Below are positions 40,588 through 52,043 of a stretch of 64,000 bases of DNA, in pieces. Location of the stretch: assembly GCA_034440575.1 (NCBI GenBank), contig JAOTOL010001661.1, forward strand, positions 3,876,001 to 3,940,000, written 5' to 3'. The translations under genes were made by a program, and so were the position numbers. This DNA is from Imbricaverruca yamaguchii (Eukaryota > Arthropoda > Thecostraca > Neoverrucidae). How positions within the stretch are numbered: the stretch's first letter is position 1; every line of letters starts with the position of its first letter. The notes beneath the pieces are model-generated. The model made no database searches and was not told the DNA's origin. It saw only the letters and a program-made list of their open reading frames with translations.

Positions 40588-42345
40588 CTAAAAGCGCTCT
40601 CCAGAGGGTGACACATTACTCCCAGAGTGGCCAAGTACGATCGTTCTCGGTCGCGATCGCGGCGAGCTGTCCCCCGGAGGGCTACCTGACCACGGTAGAC
40701 CCCGCTTCTGTTGGGCGCTCAGCTGCGGCGGGGACGGGGGAGGACCCATACCGTGTGGTCTAACTGGCTCTCCCCGAGGTGCCTCCACTCGCCTGCGATG
40801 CGTTGGCGTGGCCGACCCTGCAGGAGGGGCTTCTTCCACAGCTTTTCCCCTCGCCCGCGCCCTCTCCACCTGAGCCAGTCGGGCCCTCTTCGCCTCCCGG
40901 TCGCGCCTTTCAGCTTCCTGATATTTCAAGCTGATTTCGGAGATTGTAATTTGTCGAGAGGTACGGGACGGCGATGCAGGAGCGGACGTGCAAGCTGGGG
41001 GTGAGGGAGGCAAGGAAGTAGTGGTGGTAGTGGTTGAACGTGAGGATGAGACCTGGCTCACGGGAAGGGAGTATGTAGCAGGAAGGGAGGAAGTGGAGAG
41101 GTGGGAATTGGAGGGGGTTGTAGTGTGCGTGGGTGAGGGAGGATCGGAGGAAGGGCGGGACGTAAGAGACGGGGATTTCAAGGAGGTGGGGATTGTGGTA
41201 GAGGGAGATGGGCTAGGATTGGGTGGAGAGGGCCGAGTAGGCCTGTTGGAGCGTTGGACCTGGGTCCATTCTCCCCCATTTGACGTTGGTCGGGGAGACG
41301 AAACTGGTGAGCAGACACCGCGTCCATTTGTGGCAGGTGGTGCTTCCGCCGCTACGTTGACGTGTTGAGCAGGCGACGCAGGGGGCACACCAAAAGATCG
41401 GAGAAGCGCAATGAGTTGAGCGATTAGCTGGGAGATGTTGGGTTGTGTGTGTTGGGAGCCAATCAGAGGTCCCCTCTGGGTGTGCTTTGCTATCGCAGGG
41501 TTCGATTTTGCTGCTGTTGCGTACGATATTTTTGGGTGAGCTCTTTCATATAGTTCACGGGCCTCCCGAAATGTGATCTTGTTTGTACATTTTACGTTAA
41601 CTATCTCTTTCTCCCTCAAGAAGATGGGGCATGAACGATCGTAGGCCGCGTGGGGCTTCTGATTGGGGCCACAGCTTGAGCATTTTGGGCATTCAGCCTC
41701 ACATTTTTATATCGCATGGTCCGCCGACCCACATCTACCACACGTCTCACGATTTCGGCAGTGTTGTGTTGTATGTCCAAATCTAGAACAACGAAAACAC
41801 CGCATGGGATTTGGGATATACACACGCACCTTCACGCGAACGTATCCAACAAATATCACTTCGGGAAGGTCAGTTGAGCTGAATGTTAATATGAAGTTGT
41901 TCGTTGGTTGGGTTTCTTGGCCATTTCTAATAGTGATCCTTCTCGCACCTACCACTCCCCACTCTGCCAAGCCATCCACAATCTCATCATCGGACACGTC
42001 TCTCAAATCGTAACAATTGATCACCCCCTTCGAGTAGTTTTTAGTATGGCGAGGTCGAACTTCGGTGGCTACATTTACTATTCGTCTCCCGGTCTCATGT
42101 CGTACACTGTAAGTCAGTTCGGTTGCACCTATCGCCCTTCTTGCATCATCGGCATTCTTAAACTCTACTTCTATTCCACCATCCATAAGTTTCTCGCACA
42201 TGAGCACCGCTCCCAACCTATCGCAAGCTTCCTTCCTCTGAAACGGTGTAAGCCGCGAAAGACTTCTTTCCTCTTCCAATGACCTCATTACGAGGATACG
42301 AGGAGCGGGAGAACAAGCCAAGAGGCCGGTCCCTATACGCGTCAC
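40588..42345 (-). pseudogene. LINE ORF1 (gag-like, zinc knuckles), one stop
   Basis: One reading frame interrupted by a single TAA at 41709-41707. The N-terminal part (212 codons) has an RRM-like region (GGIEVEFKNADDARRAIGAT) and the zinc knuckles CFRCSRFGHTTQHC and CGRCGSADH. After the stop come a third Cys/His motif (CPKCSSCGPNQKPH) and a long Pro/Ser/Thr-rich, low-complexity C-terminus of 343 codons. ORF1 binds LINE RNA. The knuckle arrangement is the usual one for I/Jockey-type ORF1. Confidence 0.88.
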
Positions 42346-42918
42346 GCATGGATGTCTGATTTATCTGCTTGTCTGTTCCCTACTAGGGGGCAGGTGAATT
42401 GTTTATGTTTGAGGATGCCATTTAGTGTGATATGTGTTCTGCCCCTCGGACGCCCCACCGCAAAGGGGCCCTACCGGGGGAACGCCTGGGTCCCGCGGAC
42501 GGGAGGTCGCCAGGCGCCCGAGGAGCTATACGGGGCAGGCGACGCCATCACCCGGCCGGGAGAGAGATACTCACCACCCCGACAGGGATCCAGCACCGCC
42601 CACCCCTTGACCCCAGCCGGCCGGTCCGGCAGGCACCGGACCGAAACTCAGGCCCCCAGACAGAGGCGACCAGTCGCTTGACCCGTGTGAGGCCACACGG
42701 GCCCGCCCGCCCCTCCGGGATATCAGGACCCAGGAGGCGTGTTGGTCCCCCGTCACAACTGACACCGTGCGACGGGGGACCTCAGCCTCCAGGACTCCGT
42801 CAACCCCGGGGGCGGGTCGAGGGGGCGCGGCTTCCCCGATAAAACTGAGCTGGTGGGCAGGACCGGGGAAATTACCCTGCCTGCTCATAGAATGGATAGT
42901 TGGTGTTGCAGGGCCAGA
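42346..42918 (-). other. LINE 5' UTR, GC-rich
   Basis: Non-coding in the LINE sense, strongly GC-rich (especially 42430-42880), as expected for the internal promoter region of a full-length LINE. Long frames here on both strands reflect base composition. Confidence 0.6.
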
Positions 42919-43190
42919 TTGATTTATTGATTATTTGGGTTTAAGGGCGCGTGGACTACTAAGGTTATTTTGCGCCCATAGGGACAGATGAAGGACATGG
43001 ATGTTGGGATGAGATAAGCATTGGAATGGGAGCATATGGACGGAAGGACAAGTGATGCACTCCTGGTCTCACCCCTCGCCGGTATGATGGTCGTCGGGTC
43101 ATTGGGGCACTCAATCCCCCCACCGCGTAAAGGTGCTGCCTCATCGGGGGCGGGGCAGCAAATGCGGAGACCATTTTCTTTATAGAACAC
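42919..43190 (-). mobile_element. 3' end of a second I-clade LINE/SINE copy
   Basis: 42919-42983 repeats the 3' end of the neighbouring LINE (31975-32032): TTGATTATTTGGGTTTAAGG, GACTACTA and GCGCCCATA on the plus strand. It ends exactly where the 5' end of the full-length LINE begins, so the two are arranged head-to-tail. Sequence up to about 43190 is probably its 3' UTR or a SINE body using the same tail. Confidence 0.7.
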
Positions 43191-43851
43191 AAAAACGCAC
43201 ATTTAGTTTGTCAATATCAAAAGGGCCTTTTTATCTTATTTGCGATGTTTTGCAATATATATTACGGACGAAATTGTCTGAGCTGCTTCCAAAAATACCA
43301 CCAACATATCTGCCACCGATCAGTGCGCTTCGATCAGCATTTCACTTCACTTCTCAAACAAGCCTGGCGTCATTGTGCGGACCCGCTTTTCAATTCGTGG
43401 TCCATTTACATGTTATTCTTACAGCTTTGCTGAACGATGTGCTTGTCATTTTGCATCATGATCCCATCGAAAGCTACTTTCTGGCAAGTGCATGGCCGTG
43501 GGAACGCTGACAGCCTCAAAAGGGGAGGGGAATCGGAGCCATGTCCCCAACCGACGGAGCTGAACATTAGAAGTTACAAAAAGTTGTTTAGCTAAGTTGA
43601 TTAGTACCCATGCAAAATGCATTGGGACCTTGTGGCTATTTTCGAATCACGTCGCAGCTACACCGTCACTGTCATGTCCGATATTAGGATAAATGATTTT
43701 ACAAAATAACTTGCGCAACACTCCCTGAGAGAAACCTGCCAGTAGTCACATCAGTGATGATTAATTGGAGTTTAGGGTGCATTGGCTGCCAAGGGCATTT
43801 TGCCAATAACTGTGTTTAGACAATCTACAATGCTCCTATAGTAACCAGTAA
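43191..43851. other. Unassigned sequence
   Basis: Contains a 125-codon plus-strand frame (43133-43510) with no family motif and no initiation context I would trust. Confidence 0.4.
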
Positions 43852-44848
43852 TTAACACTCGCACGTCCGGCGATACACGCCAACTTCGCATGCCCGGGGG
43901 CAGATGTCTGCCCCATAAGATCTAAGATCTAAGATCTCTAGCTAGCGAAAAACGGAAAACGGCGTTGGATAGCTGGTGACCGGCTCTCTCGAAAGTGTTT
44001 CGGTAATTTTTTTTCGCTCAGGTCAACATTCAGGTCACTGGGCCATCATAGGTCAAATTCGACCAGATCAGGTGGAACTCAGATATTAACACATATCTCA
44101 GGACCTGTAACAGATAGAAACAAATGGCGAAAGCTATTCGACAGTTCTTGAAATGCGCTACCGACAATATGCGGTGTAATTTAATGTCAGGTCAAGATCA
44201 TGGAGTCATGACCTCAGGTCAAGGCCTAGTGAGGTCATGCAAGGTATCAATCGACAGGTCTTGACGATACAAGCACAATGACGGTAATTTCAGTCTTCTA
44301 GCTCAATGCAGTGCGACGTAATGCGCAGAAATGTGTAGTGATCTCAGGTGACCTCAGAGACCTTAGTGAGGTCACTGAGCAAAAATGTCAGCGGTAACAT
44401 TGAGCATAGCTTCCATCTGCATGCCACAACCGTTATGAGATCATTCTGAGCGCAAATATGTAACTAGGAAACATTTGTATATTTTACCATAGCCCTATAA
44501 TGGGGAAGCCATGGCAGCGACCTGACCTAAGGTCAATGCTACGAAAAAAACAACCGATATACATATTATGGTCCCTGGTGAGATCATGACATGCTATAAA
44601 TTTGAAATCAATCGCCCAATTATTGTGGAAGTTATACCACCTAGAACTCCGAGTGTAGTTGAGCCACTTCGCCTGACCTGGTGACCTGACCTGAGATGAC
44701 CCAGGATTAAAAATGTATGAGGATATGTGGAAAAGACCAATGAACAGCTATGCGATGTTTGGCCTTGCTAACCCTATTAGTTTGGCGGCAAATGAAAAAC
44801 CGGAGGGGGGGGGGGGCAGATATCTGCCCCCGGACGTGCGCGGGTTAA
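43852..44848. mobile_element. piggyBac-like non-autonomous element
   Basis: TTAA at both edges (43852-43855, 44845-44848) encloses 989 bp. Terminal inverted repeats: left CACTCGCACGTCCGG, right (reverse complement) CCCGCGCACGTCCGG, 13 of 15 matching. A subterminal palindrome GGGGCAGATRTCTGCCCC lies near each end. TTAA target duplication with ends starting C-x-C is the piggyBac signature. The interior has no ORF of note but about 14 AGGTCA/TGACCT hexamers. A related copy starts at 63541. Confidence 0.8.
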
Positions 44849-45590
44849 TAATCCTCAGGAGCGGCGTCATGCAACATCAAAACGTGTTAAAGGAAGGTAA
44901 AAATGTCTCCAGGCGATAAAACATGAGTCATTGTTTAGCATCATACACAAAAAAATTCGGTTTTTACCGGTCCTCAAATGTGGCGTCCAAGAGGTTCTAA
45001 CCTACTATAACAATAATAGCTAAAACAACCTACTAAAACATGACAGCGGGGAAGCGTGCCAGAACAACGTTGCCATAAAGGTGGGCCATTCCCCGTCAGT
45101 CCAGGTCGCATCACACGTACGGAGGGCGAACATAGCAGCTGAGCAGAACATAACAGTCAGGAGCATTCGACATCTTAGCAAACGCCTACACGCCTATGCG
45201 CAATAGCGAGAAAAGCAATTTCTGGATGTCTTTTTTTCGCACTCGTAAGCACCCGAAGGAATCATGACACTTGAGACTTCCTTTGTCGCATTAATAACAA
45301 CTTAACAACTGTTTCTTCTACGCATTGTGAGCTGAAGGAATCGTGCCCACTGATGGTGTGGAATGATGCTACACTTCTGGTGTATATGCACTATAAAGTG
45401 CTGCTCCCCTAATTCCACCACAGTTCTACATCTCTGCTCCAGAACGTCAAATCTAAAAATTCAGCCCACCTGTTGAAGAATCTTTGAGGGCTAAATGAAT
45501 GGTTGCCCGTGGATTCAAATCAAGTGCATGAGTAGCATGACAGACCACCACCCTTAGCCCTCACCAGTGTTGGATTTTCACTTCTCGGTC
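44849..45590. other. Unassigned sequence
   Basis: No recognisable gene or repeat. Confidence 0.45.
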
Positions 45591-45775
45591 TTGGATTCGG
45601 AGTGTATAATTTTTTGGCTTGCCAAAGTTTGGAGTGTATAATCTTGAGAAGCACTATTTTATGGGGTGTATAATTTCCCAGTTTGACAAATTATGGGGCG
45701 TATGTTGAAGCACCAAGTAACGGAGTATATACATTTTATATATAACGAAGTGTATAAATTCTGAAAAATGCAGCG
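45591..45775. repeat. Degenerate GTGTATAATT-containing repeat
   Basis: The motif GAGTGTATAATTTT/GGGTGTATAATTTC recurs at about 35-bp spacing (45597, 45630, 45660 and diverged forms to 45750). A related pair occurs at 48890-48930. Confidence 0.6.
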
Positions 45776-45798
45776 ATGTCTCCTGGAATGAAAAATAA

Positions 45799-45955
45799 AA
45801 ACCCAGGGGCCTCGGTAGCTTAGATGGTGGAGCGTGGGGCTCAAATCTCGCGGCCGGCGGCATTTGCAGAGTCCACCCACGACCAATCGGTGTGATATAG
45901 GGTGGCGGCGCTATGCAACCTTGCGGTTGAATGCGTCGTAAAATAACCCGATAAT
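45799..45955 (+). mobile_element. tRNA-like SINE
   Basis: The head has the A-box-like TAGCTTAGATGGTGGAGCG (about 45809-45828). The 3' part (45875-45945) matches 35870-35938. The B-box is weak. It is likely a SINE with a conserved body; the head assignment is less certain. Confidence 0.55.
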
Positions 45956-48900
45956 TCTTCTTCCTCAAGAATAAAACGCTTTAAGTCATTTGTTAGGTTC
46001 TTATCCTAGTGTCTCACAAACAACCAGATGGGGTCCACCACACATCGTCGTCTGAAGTCATCCACCTTACGTGAATGACTTATAAGGCAACTTCCTGAGC
46101 AATGGTGGAGAAAATGATCACAAAAGTATACTTAATCGATGTCACCCAAGTTTATATACCAATACCTGCCACTCCTAGCATAGGTACCAACACCGCACAA
46201 CTAATACAAATTCACAACATACCTCGAGAGCAGGACGTTCGTGCACCGCTGGGTCTAAAATGGGAGGGTCTAAAATGTTACTTCGGGATATGGGTTTCGG
46301 AATATATAATGGTTCAAGGAAAGTTATACTAAAACAATCCGTCTAAAATCTTTTATTCTCTCCACGATGAAATTGTCTTTTTTTTCAAATGAGAAAGCTG
46401 AAAAAAAAATATTGAAGTCAATCCTTATTAATATTAAATGTATTTCAATGCACTTTTTAGTTCATGTCTGGAATGTTTAGTAGAAGCAAGGAATGCCTTG
46501 GAAGGATGAAAAGCGACTAGACGGGTCGGCAAATTGCTGCTGTAAAACAGACTATCGTCACGGACGAGAGGAAATTAGCGTCTGATTTCCCGCCATGATT
46601 GCTATGAAATACCAAAAAATGAAAATAAGTTAGAGAAAACTGCCAAGAGAATTACAGGGAACTTTTTTCTCAATTAATAATAATCAGGACTGTGGAAAGA
46701 AATTAATCATTCGATCAGAATGAGGCTTATAAGAGTGTAGAGGATTAGGTCAACACACGTAAATCTGAATTTGTCCGGAGTGGGGAAACCTCGCGGTCGG
46801 AGTGGCATGAATGCAACTATTCCCGCTTGTTGATGAAATTCGGAAACAATATAAGTCATGAAATCGAATGAAGGTGAAATTTCTGGTTCTATGGGTCTTC
46901 ATTTTGGAGCAGTGTTAGCAGCTTTTAGGAACGTTTTGGTACCATTCAGGCAATTTTCATGTGGAAAATCCTTCCGATATCTTTTATGTATATCGCTCCT
47001 GACTGCTTCATAATATAAATATGAACGGTTTTATCCATCCCAATTGATGCAGAACATGTCATTATCCAAGGAACCAAGAAGAAATGCATTATCCATGGCT
47101 TTTCGTGGCAATGGTTCAAATAGCTCCGGCCGGAGTGGGAGATGGAGAGCGGTGAACTCATTGAATCCAAGAACGCGGTCGGGCTGGTGAAGGTGAATTC
47201 CTATATTTGGTTAGCGGAGCGTAGTGGTTTTTTTTATTCAACGAAGGATTTTCTTTAAAGCTCTGCGCTGCTATCCGGATGGAATTGACTGCGTGTTTGG
47301 CTCGAGGTATGAGAGGTTGTATTATCTGACTATGTAGGTACCTACCTACTTACCTATATCAAATATCTTCGCGGTAATTCGAGTTATTGATTTGGATAAA
47401 CCAAAGCTGTAAGCTTGTGTTGTGTGACGGGATATCTTCAGATAATACAAGGAGCAGGACATGATAATATTAATTGCTGCGATGTTTTGCCGACAAGCGT
47501 AGAAATGAACAAAACTGGTTGCTTTACTTTGGTCTGGAAAATCTTGTTTTCACTTACCACATTTTGAAGCGTGAATGTTTTTCTTTCAAAATGGGGGCTG
47601 GGCCTCTTCAGTGCACATTGACTGCAGATATTATAGATATGCATGCATTCAAGCATTATTTGTGCATTCATGAAATGTTCAGGAATTACTAGGTGCATCC
47701 TGTCCCCATTCTCCATTGAATACCATTATACTTCTAACATTTCTGTTCTGTGACTTTCTGAATGGACAAATTTGCAGTTTAAGGTGATTTGATTTCTTGA
47801 AATTTATTTTTCGTGCAATGATTATGAATGTGTTCATTATGTAGGTACTTACATAATGTGACCGCACATTTTTTTGGCAAGTGCAGTTGGGTAGCAAAAT
47901 GACACCAAAAAATGGCTCGGGTTTGGTTGGGAAATATACCATGAAATGTGATGTTAAAAATGAAGAAAAAGCTGCAGCCTAACTGGATGCAAGAAAGCCT
48001 TTTTTATTTTAAAAAAAAAATTTCTAAGCAATTTTTTCCTTTAACAAATTAAAAGTAAATGGCCTATTCTAAGCAAACAGCCTATGCTAGCCTGTGCTTT
48101 TTTAATTAAACAACTTTTTAAAAAAAAATCCTGAATGATTCCGAAAGGAATTTCATAAATGGATAACTTACAAAAAAATAATCTAGCATAACTTGGCCAA
48201 ACATAATACCTTTGTGTGCTTCATGGAGGCAAAATGTGTGTAAAACGTGTGGAAAAGTAATAGCGCCCATGACAATTCCTATGCTGTAGCAAAACATGGC
48301 TAATATCCACCAGTATTTTGGAGATTTTGGGGAAGTGCTACACTTTGTGGCTTACCAGTTGTGTGGATGCCACTCTAGCTCTTGGTGTTCATCCATACAT
48401 TCTTCTGGGCACATCTGGACTCTGTTCTGAGGTTTGTCCACAAATGGAGAACATACACATGAATGCATTGGTGGCTGTTTATTAATTCACCTGCACCTCA
48501 GCAGAAATCGCACATGCACAAATGGAATGTTCTAGAGTGATATGGAATATGGAATGTTGTGAAATATGGAATGTTCAGTGGCATTAAGATCATATTCAGA
48601 CTGCAGTGATCCATATTTTGCCATCCATTGACATATGTTGTACTTGTGGATGCTAGCAAACTGATATTCTTCCAATTTGGCTGGCATCTCATTTTCGGCT
48701 CCACTCCTGTCTCCTCTTGGAATGTGCCTACGGATGACCCGAAATAACAAAGGTGTATTATCCTCAATTATACTGGAAACTTCATGTGGTAGTGGACCCA
48801 GTATGACTGAATCTTCCTATCCACCCAAGTTTTCACTATTGTATAATGACATCTTGCTAGTTAAGTATGTCTTGATCCAGCAATGCAAGGAGTGTATTTT

Positions 48901-49910
48901 TTCTGGAGTGTATAATTCTTTGGATTGCAAAAGTTCCAAAAAAGGGCCACTTTTCCAACGCTGGCCCTCACGGAGCGGCAGAAGTTCCGTTAGTGGTGAG
49001 GGTGGGGAAATGTGATCCCACAACAAACCTTTGTTCTATGCAAGATATAGATGAGGTAGACGGTATGCTATAGCTCCACCCTTTGGCTCTCATTTTCATT
49101 TGGAACATTTTCTCTCTCTCTCTCTCTCTTTTGGTTGACCTTCCAGCTCAAGTCAAAAGATCAATGGCGGGGTGCAATCAGTCGGCCAGTCTTCGCGGTG
49201 GCTTTCGAACTCGATAGGTGAAACAAATGCGATCTCGTGCCTCAATTTAGGCGACACGCAAACTAAAGAACTTGTCTGACATAACTGACACATGCAAAGG
49301 TTAACTACCTGAGAGTATGTGATGAGCGGCTAAAGCTGACTATTTTCGAAATAAATAGTGCAAAAAAAACGTACTGGATGTGACAGAAGTAAAACTAATG
49401 CAAAACCAACCAAAATTAGCAATGCTTCCAAGTGTCACATACTTCAAAGACCTGAAACCACCGATCATACAGCGGTTATGGTAAAGCAGACGACCTTGCA
49501 GTGTAATGAAGTATGAAATGTCCCTTGACGCTACCACAGCAGGATTAAAATATTGGTTTTTCGTGAGGTGTGAGATGTCGAAATGAGCACAGCAGAAGGT
49601 CGAAATTTCCCATGAAATTAGTATAATGTAGAATGCTTTTGATGTCCTTCACACACAAATTGGAGAAGATGTTGCATGTGATGTTCTCACGACTGTACCT
49701 TCGTCATTTGTTTCGAGATTAATAATTTAGGAAGAGCTATGTTCTGGATAGGGAGAATAATACCTCTGTTGTAAACTGGTATTGTGTGCCATATCACATT
49801 TTAGGTAATACTTTTACATGAAATAGCGTTGCGAAATGCTCGTGCATCACCACTTCTTATCGAAAGCATGGACATGATATATAAAAACAAGATACTGCTA
49901 GAAAGGAAAT
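45956..49910. other. Long AT-rich region without recognised genes
   Basis: No protein family, tRNA or named transposon recognised. A short CT tract lies at 49106-49129, and short direct repeats of TATGGAATGTT at 48540-48575. It looks like host intergenic or intronic DNA. Short exons cannot be excluded by eye. Confidence 0.4.
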
Positions 49911-50030
49911 ACAAATACTTCATAAGCACACATCAAGGAGCAAGATGTCGATACCTCTTGTAGAGGGATGTCAAGTGAGTGTTCAGGAAGTGGTATATTC
50001 CACCATATTTCACGAATAATTTATAACTGT
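49911..50030 (+). repeat. Duplicated segment S, copy 1 (uninterrupted)
   Basis: ACTTCATAAGCACACATCAA, CAAGATGTC, GTGGTAT-type and CACGAATAAT segments match 51794-51905. Here the CTTCATAA site is unoccupied, whereas in copy 2 it is the duplicated target of MITE copy 3. Confidence 0.75.
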
Positions 50031-50550
50031 CCTACAGTACCATGCAAACAGGGCAAAACTAGCTGGGCATCTCAGTCGGTATAACGAAATCGGACAATTG
50101 ACACCCCTCCCTGATCCTTGGCAGCCATATACTTTTCTATTCTAAAGAAGTAATCCAGACGGTGCAGAGATACGAATTCCTCCACCTCTGGAATTCTCTG
50201 TGTCCAGATATAAGTTACATTAGAGAATACTAATACTTTCTTAACATACTTTATTTAGTTTTGTGGTGCATAGTCTTTTGGTGTTTAAGTTTAAGATTGA
50301 GCTTAATACTAAGTTGGTGGTATTCATGTGCTGTTTAACTTCTGTTTATTTTCCTGTCTGGGCATAAGTGATATCATAAGTGATGTTTGCAATCTAGTTG
50401 TCTACTTGTCTAGAAGACAATTAGATTAGACATTAAATTTAAAGAACAATAACACACAAAAACAAACAATTGTTTAATAGTTTCTGCTTAGTGTGTTGGT
50501 ATTCTTGAGGTCCTTAGATCATTATCTGACAGTGTAGGAGGTAGCGATTT
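50031..50550. other. Unassigned sequence
   Basis: Possibly part of the LINE that ends at 50854, but no motif is visible. Confidence 0.4.
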
Positions 50551-50854
50551 ATGGGCAAGCGACGTTTTTGCAGTCGTGCGGCTAGACTGTATAATGCCTT
50601 GCCGCCCGATCTGACTCGGCTACCCGTCCCCCTGTTTGGGCCGCACCTAAAACGTCACTTGCGTAGGAACCCGGGTTGTGGAGGCACTTAGCGCCTTATT
50701 TATGTGTCTGCTTTTATGACTGTTTGTAGACGTTAACTGAATGTATGATACCTTTGCCGACCTCTTTTTTATTTGCATGACGTGAGGCTATAATAGCCAC
50801 GAGCTAATTGTGGATGGCCTTAATACATGTCTGTTCTGTTCTGTTCTGTTCTGT
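50551..50854 (+). mobile_element. LINE 3' end with CTGTT tail
   Basis: A frame from 50551 to a stop at 50689-50691 encodes RAARLYNALPPDLTRLPV followed by FGPHLKRHLRRNP. This is the standard C-terminus (x-x-W/Y-N-x-LP ... F-x-x-x-L-x-x-L) of CR1/L2/RTE-type ORF2. About 140 bp of 3' UTR and a five-unit CTGTT tail (50831-50854) follow. The different tail and C-terminus show it is a separate family from the TTTATGTC-tailed LINE. Confidence 0.75.
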
Positions 50855-51075
50855 AGGCAGAAGCATTCGTGGCAATTAATTCGAACGATCTTAAAACCGT
50901 CGCGGAATGCCGATGCCATTACAAATACGCCTCTGGCGAACTCGTCACTGAATACGAATACGACATTAACTAGACATACGTGCTTACGGCTCCCCATGGC
51001 TTCCCTCAATAGTCTCGAAGGTACCCAAGAACACCTAGAGTCACATTTGTTCAAGATATATCAATATATGAGCAG
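50855..51075. other. Unassigned sequence
   Basis: Short non-coding gap between a LINE end and a SINE. Confidence 0.45.
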
Positions 51076-51160
51076 GTGAATGCCGTCGGTTGTGAGTTTC
51101 GAATCCCACAATCTTGCGGTCAAGAGCTCGGCGCTCTACCAACCGAGCTACAGCGGCCCA
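51076..51160 (-). mobile_element. tRNA-derived SINE head
   Basis: Minus strand: TAGCTCGGTTGGTAGAGCGC (A-box, 51132-51151) and GGGATTCGAAACTC (B-box, 51093-51106). The acceptor strands do not pair, so it is not a functional tRNA. Confidence 0.65.
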
Positions 51161-51519
51161 ATCACCAGCAGGGTTAAAATGTGATTTTTTTTTAAGGCGT
51201 GAGATGACGAGTACATTGGAATGTAAAAATTTGCGGTGGGAAGCATACCAATTAAACTATTGTTTCAGCCTTTCGAGCTTTATTTCAGCCAATAGTGTAC
51301 TCATCAGTGCATGCTTTTGGTTTCATTTTGGATAAACGTAATATATGGATAACGATAGCGATTGCAATGCCATGTTATCAGCAGGTCACATTGCTTAACA
51401 CACATAGAGAATCTTTGCATCTGGAATTGCATCACGAGATGCTTGTGTGATAAATCCATGATGGTGAGCATAATCATACTACTTACATGCAAAATGCTCT
51501 TAGGAACGAGTCATGGATA
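51161..51519. other. Unassigned sequence
   Basis: AT-rich. The left part probably continues the SINE or copy S. No gene. Confidence 0.4.
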
Positions 51520-51527
51520 CTTCATAA

Positions 51528-51793
51528 CAGTGTAAAATTATTCACCATAAGGCCTGGAAATTCACAGTTAATGTAGTTGTGCTATTTCATCCTCGTTTTA
51601 GGTTTTTACCATTTTGCCACCTGATGTATGGGCAGTCATCATGCATACGACTGCTAAACAATGTAAAGTGCATGCGACTGAAGTGAAAGGCATTCCATTT
51701 TTTAATCCTTCATTTTCTTCCAATCTTTCACTGTTCCCAAGCAACTTCTTCCTTCATCCACGCGGTTAATGGTGAAGCAATTTCAGGACACTG
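51528..51793 (-). mobile_element. hAT-type MITE, copy 3
   Basis: 266 bp, inverted relative to copies 1 and 2: begins CAGTGTAAAATTATT and ends TTTCAGGACACTG. Flanked by a perfect 8-bp duplication CTTCATAA (51520-51527 and 51794-51801). Both characterised duplications in this family begin CTTCA. Confidence 0.93.
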
Positions 51794-51905
51794 CTTCATA
51801 AGCACACATCAACAAGCAGGATGTCTGTGCGTCCTTGGAAAGAATGTCTATTCAGTGCTTAGAATGTGGTATTTGCCACCCTGGTTCACGAATAATGCAT
51901 CACTG
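51794..51905 (+). repeat. Duplicated segment S, copy 2 (MITE-interrupted)
   Basis: Homologous to 49915-50025. The MITE insertion lies at its left edge. Confidence 0.75.
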
Positions 51906-52043
51906 GTCCGCATGTACGCTGCTTTGCTACACATGAGAATAGTTCAGTAAAAAGACGACTGTGTGACAACAGCTATTGTGTGACGGTGTGGTCGTCACTA
52001 GGTGGCTGTGCCGGTAACTACAGCGTGTGTCGGCGGACGACAC

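Larger units (their letters stand above)
31975..42918 (-). mobile_element. I-clade LINE, near full length, split by insertion
   Basis: A minus-strand non-LTR retrotransposon. The GC-rich 5' UTR (42346-42918) and ORF1 (42345-40588) come first. ORF2 has endonuclease (40530 to 39698), RT (34515 to 33113), RNase H (32975-32628) and a CCHC-type C-terminus (32563-32108). The 3' end at 31975-32032 contains CCCTTAAACCCAAATAATCA. It is interrupted by 34516-39697 (see the composite insertion). Without that insertion the element is about 5.77 kb, a normal full length for this group. RNase H plus zinc-knuckle ORF1 point to the I group. Numerous stops and frame changes show it is dead. Confidence 0.88.

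Noticed and set aside
43133..43510. 125-codon plus-strand ORF as a host gene
   Set aside because: No motif, composition typical of AT-rich spacer, and its 5' part overlaps the LINE/SINE tail sequence.
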